From: Planctomycetes bacterium UBA2386
GTDB taxonomy: Bacteria > Planctomycetota > UBA1135 > UBA2386
NCBI GenBank assembly: GCA_002343845.1
Contig: DDSQ01000184.1
Location: 82,404 to 99,521 of the forward strand
DNA: 17,118 nt
Reading direction: 5' to 3'
The number at the start of each line of letters is the position of its first letter. The stretch's first letter is position 1. Below are positions 14,237 through 17,118 of this stretch, in pieces. The translations under genes and the position numbers were made by a program. The notes under the pieces were generated by a model, which was given only the letters and a program-made list of their open reading frames with translations, searched no databases and was not told where the DNA came from.

Positions 14237-15790
14237 ATGCACACCCACGCCACCCTCCTCGCTGTGCTCGTCGGCGCCACCGCCGCCGCCCAGAACGACT
14301 ACGACCTCGACAAGATCACTTCGGGCCGCGTCGGCGGACCGCTGACGATGCAGGTGACCGGCGCTCCGCCGAACCAACCGATCCTGTGGGTGCCGTCGAC
14401 GACGGCCGGCCCGACGCCGCTCAACCTCGTCGATCCGTTCGATCCGCGCGTGATGGAAGTCGGCATCGACCTGATCAGCGCGGCGGTGGCCCAGCTGACC
14501 GACGGTGCCGGCAGCAACACGCTGTCGCTGAGCCTGCCCCCGAACGCCGGACTGAGCGGCATCCTGCTGCACTGGCAGACGGTCGAGGTGCTGCTCGGCA
14601 CGCCGTTCTTCGGCGAGCTGGGCAACTCCGTCGTGACGCAGATCGGCCTGCAGAACGCCAGCGTCGCCGCCCCCGACGCCTTGTCGTTCGCGCGCGCGTT
14701 CAGCGTGGCCTTCTTCGATCGCGACAACAACGCCGGAGCCGGCGACCTCATCATCGCCGGCGGCGGCACCGGCACGCTGACGGCCGCGACCGGGTTGCCG
14801 TCGAGCGAGCGGTGGGACTTCCGCCGCATGAGCGCCGAGCCAGCGGCCAGCATGGGCACCGCGCGCGCGCTGCACCTCGCCGTGCCATTGACCGACAACC
14901 GCGTGCTGATCATCGGCGGCGTCAACTCGACCGGCGTCGCGCTCGCGACGTGCGAGATCTACGACCCGACGACGAACAGCTTCTCGCCCACCGGCAGCAT
15001 GGCGACGCCACGCACGCTGCACGCCGCTTGCCGTCTCGCCGACGGCCGCGTGATGGTTGCCGGCGGCACCTCGACGCTGCAGCCCGACGTGGTCGCCGCC
15101 CTGAACGGCACGCTGAACTCGTGCGAGATCTGGAATCCGGCGACCGGCACCTGGACCGGCACGGCGAACCTCGGCGGCTACCGGCTGGCGCCGGCGCTGA
15201 CCTTGCTGCCGACCACCAACCAGGTGATGGTCTCGGGCGGCGTCGCGGTGACGACGTTCCTCGGCGTTCCCTTTTCGGCGAACAGCGTGACGACCGTGCA
15301 GCGCTGGAATCCGGCGACGGGCACGTGGGGTTCGGGCGCCGCCATGCCGGCCGCGCGTGCCGGCCATCACTACAACCAGGTCACGCTGCTCGATGGCCGC
15401 GTGCTGATGACGGGCGGCGTCAACCTGCCGAACCTGCTGAACGCCACGTCCGCGGCGCCGATCGCCAACGCCGACATCTACAACCCGATCACCAACACCT
15501 GGGTGGCCGGCAACATGGGAACGGCGCGCGCCCTGCACGGCGCCGTGCGCCTCAGCGACGCCCGCGTGGTGGTGACCGGCGGAGCGCAGGGCACGCTGCT
15601 CGCGCCGACGTCGATCGCCGACGTGCACGTGTTCTCCCCGGGCACCAACACCTGGGCGCCGGCGGCGCCACTGCTGGCGCCGCGCGCGAGCCACGCGGCG
15701 GCGCTGCTGCCCGACAACACCATGGTGCTGCTCGGCGGCCAGGGTGCATCGACGACGGTGACGACGATCGAGACGCTGCGCTTCCAGTGA
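14237..15790 (+). CDS. Secreted Kelch-repeat beta-propeller protein
   Basis: 517 residues, ATG 14237. A short signal peptide (MHTHATLLAVLVGATAAAQ) is followed by an N-terminal beta-rich domain (about 20-160) with the pattern G-x-LTMQVTGAPPNQPILWV, then DPFDPRVMEVGIDLI and LPPNAGLSGILLHWQ. To my knowledge this domain type is frequent in secreted planctomycete proteins. Residues about 165-517 form a Kelch propeller: seven strand endings with paired glycines (LIIAGG, VLIIGG, VMVAGG, VMVSGG, VLMTGG, VVVTGG, MVLLGG), each blade with an E/D-x-YxPxTNTW-like strand and an R-x-x-H turn before the next DGRV strand. That gives a six- or seven-bladed propeller. Such propellers bind proteins or sugars, or form the galactose-oxidase fold; I see no obvious catalytic signature. 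The start has no Shine-Dalgarno. It converges on the FAH gene with a hairpin between the two stops. Confidence 0.92.
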   Translation: MHTHATLLAVLVGATAAAQNDYDLDKITSGRVGGPLTMQVTGAPPNQPILWVPSTTAGPTPLNLVDPFDPRVMEVGIDLISAAVAQLTDGAGSNTLSLSLPPNAGLSGILLHWQTVEVLLGTPFFGELGNSVVTQIGLQNASVAAPDALSFARAFSVAFFDRDNNAGAGDLIIAGGGTGTLTAATGLPSSERWDFRRMSAEPAASMGTARALHLAVPLTDNRVLIIGGVNSTGVALATCEIYDPTTNSFSPTGSMATPRTLHAACRLADGRVMVAGGTSTLQPDVVAALNGTLNSCEIWNPATGTWTGTANLGGYRLAPALTLLPTTNQVMVSGGVAVTTFLGVPFSANSVTTVQRWNPATGTWGSGAAMPAARAGHHYNQVTLLDGRVLMTGGVNLPNLLNATSAAPIANADIYNPITNTWVAGNMGTARALHGAVRLSDARVVVTGGAQGTLLAPTSIADVHVFSPGTNTWAPAAPLLAPRASHAAALLPDNTMVLLGGQGASTTVTTIETLRFQ

Positions 15791-15808
15791 GCCGCGGCCG
15801 AGCGGCTC
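15789..15808. terminator. Convergent terminator hairpin between the Kelch and FAH genes
   Basis: GAGCCGC (15789-15795) and GCGGCTC (15802-15808) pair perfectly around a 6-nt loop and begin inside the Kelch stop codon. The stem fills the 21-bp gap between the two convergent stop codons, so it can serve both genes. No U-tract. Confidence 0.55.
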
Positions 15809-15811
15809 GTC

Positions 15812-16693
15812 TCAGGACGCTTCGGCGACCACCCGATTGCGCAGCACGCCGAGCCGCTCGATCTCGACCTCCATCACGTCGCCGGGCACCACCGGCCCGA
15901 CACCCTCGGGCGTGCCCATCGCGATCAAGTCGCCGGGCCGCAGCGTGGTGACGCGCGCCATCGCCGCGAGCGCCGGCTCGATGCCGAACACCATGTCCGA
16001 CGTGCGCGCGCGCTGCTTCTCGACGCCGTTCACGCGCATCGTGATCTGCAGGTCGCTGGCGTCGAGCGCATCGACCGGCACGACGAACGGGCCGAACGGG
16101 CCGAACGTGTCGAGCGCCTTGCTGCGCAGCCACGGGTACTTCTGGTCGCGGTCCTGGCCCTGCAGCTTGCGCGCCGTCACGTCGTTGAGCAGCGTGTAGC
16201 CGGCGACCAGCGCGCGCGCCGCGGCGCCCTCGACGTTGCGGCGGCCGCGGCCGTCCGGGTCGGCGAAGCCGAGCACCAGCGCCAGTTCCGCCTCGTGGTC
16301 GACGCGGGTGTCGAGCCAGCGCGGGATCACCACGTCGTCGCCGTGCGCCGCCAGCGTGTCGGGCAGCTTGGCGAAGAAGATCGGTTCCTTCGGCACGTCG
16401 GCGCCGAACTCCTTGGCGTGCGCCACGAAGTTCTTGGCGAGGCACAGGGTCTTGCCCGGCAGCAGCGGCTTCAGCACGCGGGCTGGTGCCGGCATCGACG
16501 GGGCCTTCGCGATGCGTGCGCGCAGGTCGGCGGCTCGCAGTTCGCCGCGCGCGAGCAGTGCGTGCACGTCGAGCGGGCCGAGATCGAAGAAGCGCCCGCC
16601 CGGCTCGACGGCGCCCGTGTGCGCACCGCCGCCGTGCGCAAAACGGAACCACGCCGGCACCGCGGGGAGCACCAGCGGCTGCACGACGCTCAC
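15812..16693 (-). CDS. Fumarylacetoacetate hydrolase (FAH) family protein
   Basis: 293 residues from GTG 16693, which overlaps the TGA of the upstream gene (GTGA), a normal coupling arrangement; the open frame further upstream lies inside that gene. After about 70 variable N-terminal residues the catalytic fold begins at LLPGKTLCLAKNFVAHAKEF. Metal ligands of the family are present: E134 and E136 in DHEAELALVLG and D171 in GYTLLNDVTARKLQ. Other conserved parts are KEPIFFAKLPDTL, the GPF-GPF-VVP segment, the GDLIAMGTPEGVGPVVPGD motif and the final strand MEVEIERLGVLRNRVV. Members hydrolyse, decarboxylate or isomerise beta-diketo acids or their enols in aromatic or sugar-acid catabolism; substrate unknown. 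It has no export signal, while its upstream partner is a repeat protein of squalene-cyclase type. Confidence 0.93.
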   Translation of the reverse strand: MSVVQPLVLPAVPAWFRFAHGGGAHTGAVEPGGRFFDLGPLDVHALLARGELRAADLRARIAKAPSMPAPARVLKPLLPGKTLCLAKNFVAHAKEFGADVPKEPIFFAKLPDTLAAHGDDVVIPRWLDTRVDHEAELALVLGFADPDGRGRRNVEGAAARALVAGYTLLNDVTARKLQGQDRDQKYPWLRSKALDTFGPFGPFVVPVDALDASDLQITMRVNGVEKQRARTSDMVFGIEPALAAMARVTTLRPGDLIAMGTPEGVGPVVPGDVMEVEIERLGVLRNRVVAEAS

Positions 16694-17118
16694 CGGCAGA
16701 GCTCCAGCGCCGCCATCGCGTAGCAGGTGCACAGCAGCGGCAGCCCTTCCATCCAGCGGTCGTTCTTGCCGTTGACCCAGGTGCCGTCGGCCTGCTGGGC
16801 GCCTTCGAGATGCGCGCGCAGCGCCTTGCGCCATTCGATCGGCTCGACCGTCTCGACGCCCTTGTCGTCCTTGCGGGTGACGTCGACCGTCGCGACCTTC
16901 GCGGCGTCGAGCGCCTGCGCGAGCACGAGGTAGTAGTAGTAGAGGCCCTGGTGCTGGACCTTCTCGCCGAGTGCGGGGTCCGCACCCGGATTGACCGCGA
17001 GGGTCCAGTTCTGGCGGATCCACTGCACCGCAGCCTGCACGCGCGGATCGTCGCCCGGGATCCCGGCGAGCAGGTACGACTTCAGCAGCGCGTAGGTCAT
17101 CGAGCCGTAGCTGCGCGG
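16690..17118 (-). CDS. Squalene-cyclase/prenyltransferase-like alpha/alpha repeat protein, C-terminal part
   Basis: The frame is open to the right edge of the window, so the N-terminal part is missing; about 142 residues remain, ending at TGA 16692-16690. The methionine at 17100 is internal: residues before it (PRSYGS) complete the conserved Y-GSMTYALLKSYLLAG helix. Further repeat elements are DPRVQAAVQWIRQNWTL, the aromatic run GLYYYYLVLAQAL, WRKALRAHLEGAQQADGTWV (a QW-like Q-x-x-DG-W motif) and a closing NDRWMEGLPLLCTCYAMAALEL. These match the alpha/alpha-barrel fold of squalene cyclases and prenyltransferase beta subunits. The visible part does not contain the cyclase catalytic acid motif, so it may be one of the non-cyclase secreted repeat proteins common in planctomycetes. 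It overlaps the FAH start. Confidence 0.85.
   Translation of the reverse strand, partial: PRSYGSMTYALLKSYLLAGIPGDDPRVQAAVQWIRQNWTLAVNPGADPALGEKVQHQGLYYYYLVLAQALDAAKVATVDVTRKDDKGVETVEPIEWRKALRAHLEGAQQADGTWVNGKNDRWMEGLPLLCTCYAMAALELCR

Noticed and set aside
1..17118. CRISPR arrays, insertion sequences, rRNA, riboswitches
   Set aside because: No regularly spaced repeats, transposase-like proteins, terminal inverted repeats, rRNA signatures or recognisable aptamers were seen on either strand.

Overview
The window is a GC-rich, gene-dense bacterial chromosome segment. It most likely comes from a Planctomycetota bacterium. The evidence is the secreted Kelch protein with a lineage-typical N-terminal domain (14237-15790), the secreted VWA protein with a helical repeat-like N-terminal half, the squalene-cyclase-like alpha/alpha repeat protein at the right edge, frequent GTG starts and a general lack of strong Shine-Dalgarno sites. 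This is inference from protein style; no ribosomal RNA is present to prove it. Nothing indicates a phage, plasmid, transposon or CRISPR array.

Layout. 1-1799 (+): the C-terminal end of a YfhO-like membrane protein, then a second polytopic membrane protein. 1658-5105 (-): a 111-aa unknown protein, a secreted von Willebrand factor A (VWA) protein and an MFS transporter; the transporter's 3' end overlaps the + strand membrane gene tail-to-tail by 142 bp. 5349-5702 (+): a complete one-piece tmRNA (ssrA) with tag frame ANTHYSLAA, followed by a long hairpin. 5797-8429 (-): a two-gene operon for a Tat-exported molybdenum hydroxylase of the isoquinoline 1-oxidoreductase / aldehyde dehydrogenase type. 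8621-10858 (+): a large unknown lipoprotein, divergent from that operon, with a 23-bp dyad in the shared intergenic region. 10819-12630 (-): a membrane-anchored protein with weak resemblance to phosphate-type solute-binding domains, a DJ-1/PfpI protein and SmpB. 12748-14122 (+): tRNA-Leu(CAG) and a DusB-type tRNA dihydrouridine synthase. 14237-15790 (+): the Kelch protein. 15812-17118 (-): a fumarylacetoacetate hydrolase (FAH) family protein overlapping the 3' end of a squalene-cyclase-like repeat protein that runs off the window.

Functional links. tmRNA and its partner protein SmpB lie about 7 kb apart and together form the trans-translation ribosome-rescue system; a tRNA gene and a tRNA-modifying enzyme follow smpB. 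The Mo-hydroxylase subunits overlap by ATGA and are surely co-expressed. The rest looks like ordinary membrane and secretory content. All intergenic gaps are under 300 bp; the largest (5106-5348) holds the putative tmRNA promoter and a tandem CTTAAG repeat. No clearly new multi-gene system is visible. The best candidates for a second look are the large orphan lipoprotein divergent from the Mo-hydroxylase, the 142-bp coding overlap, and the tmRNA with its unusual flanking repeats.
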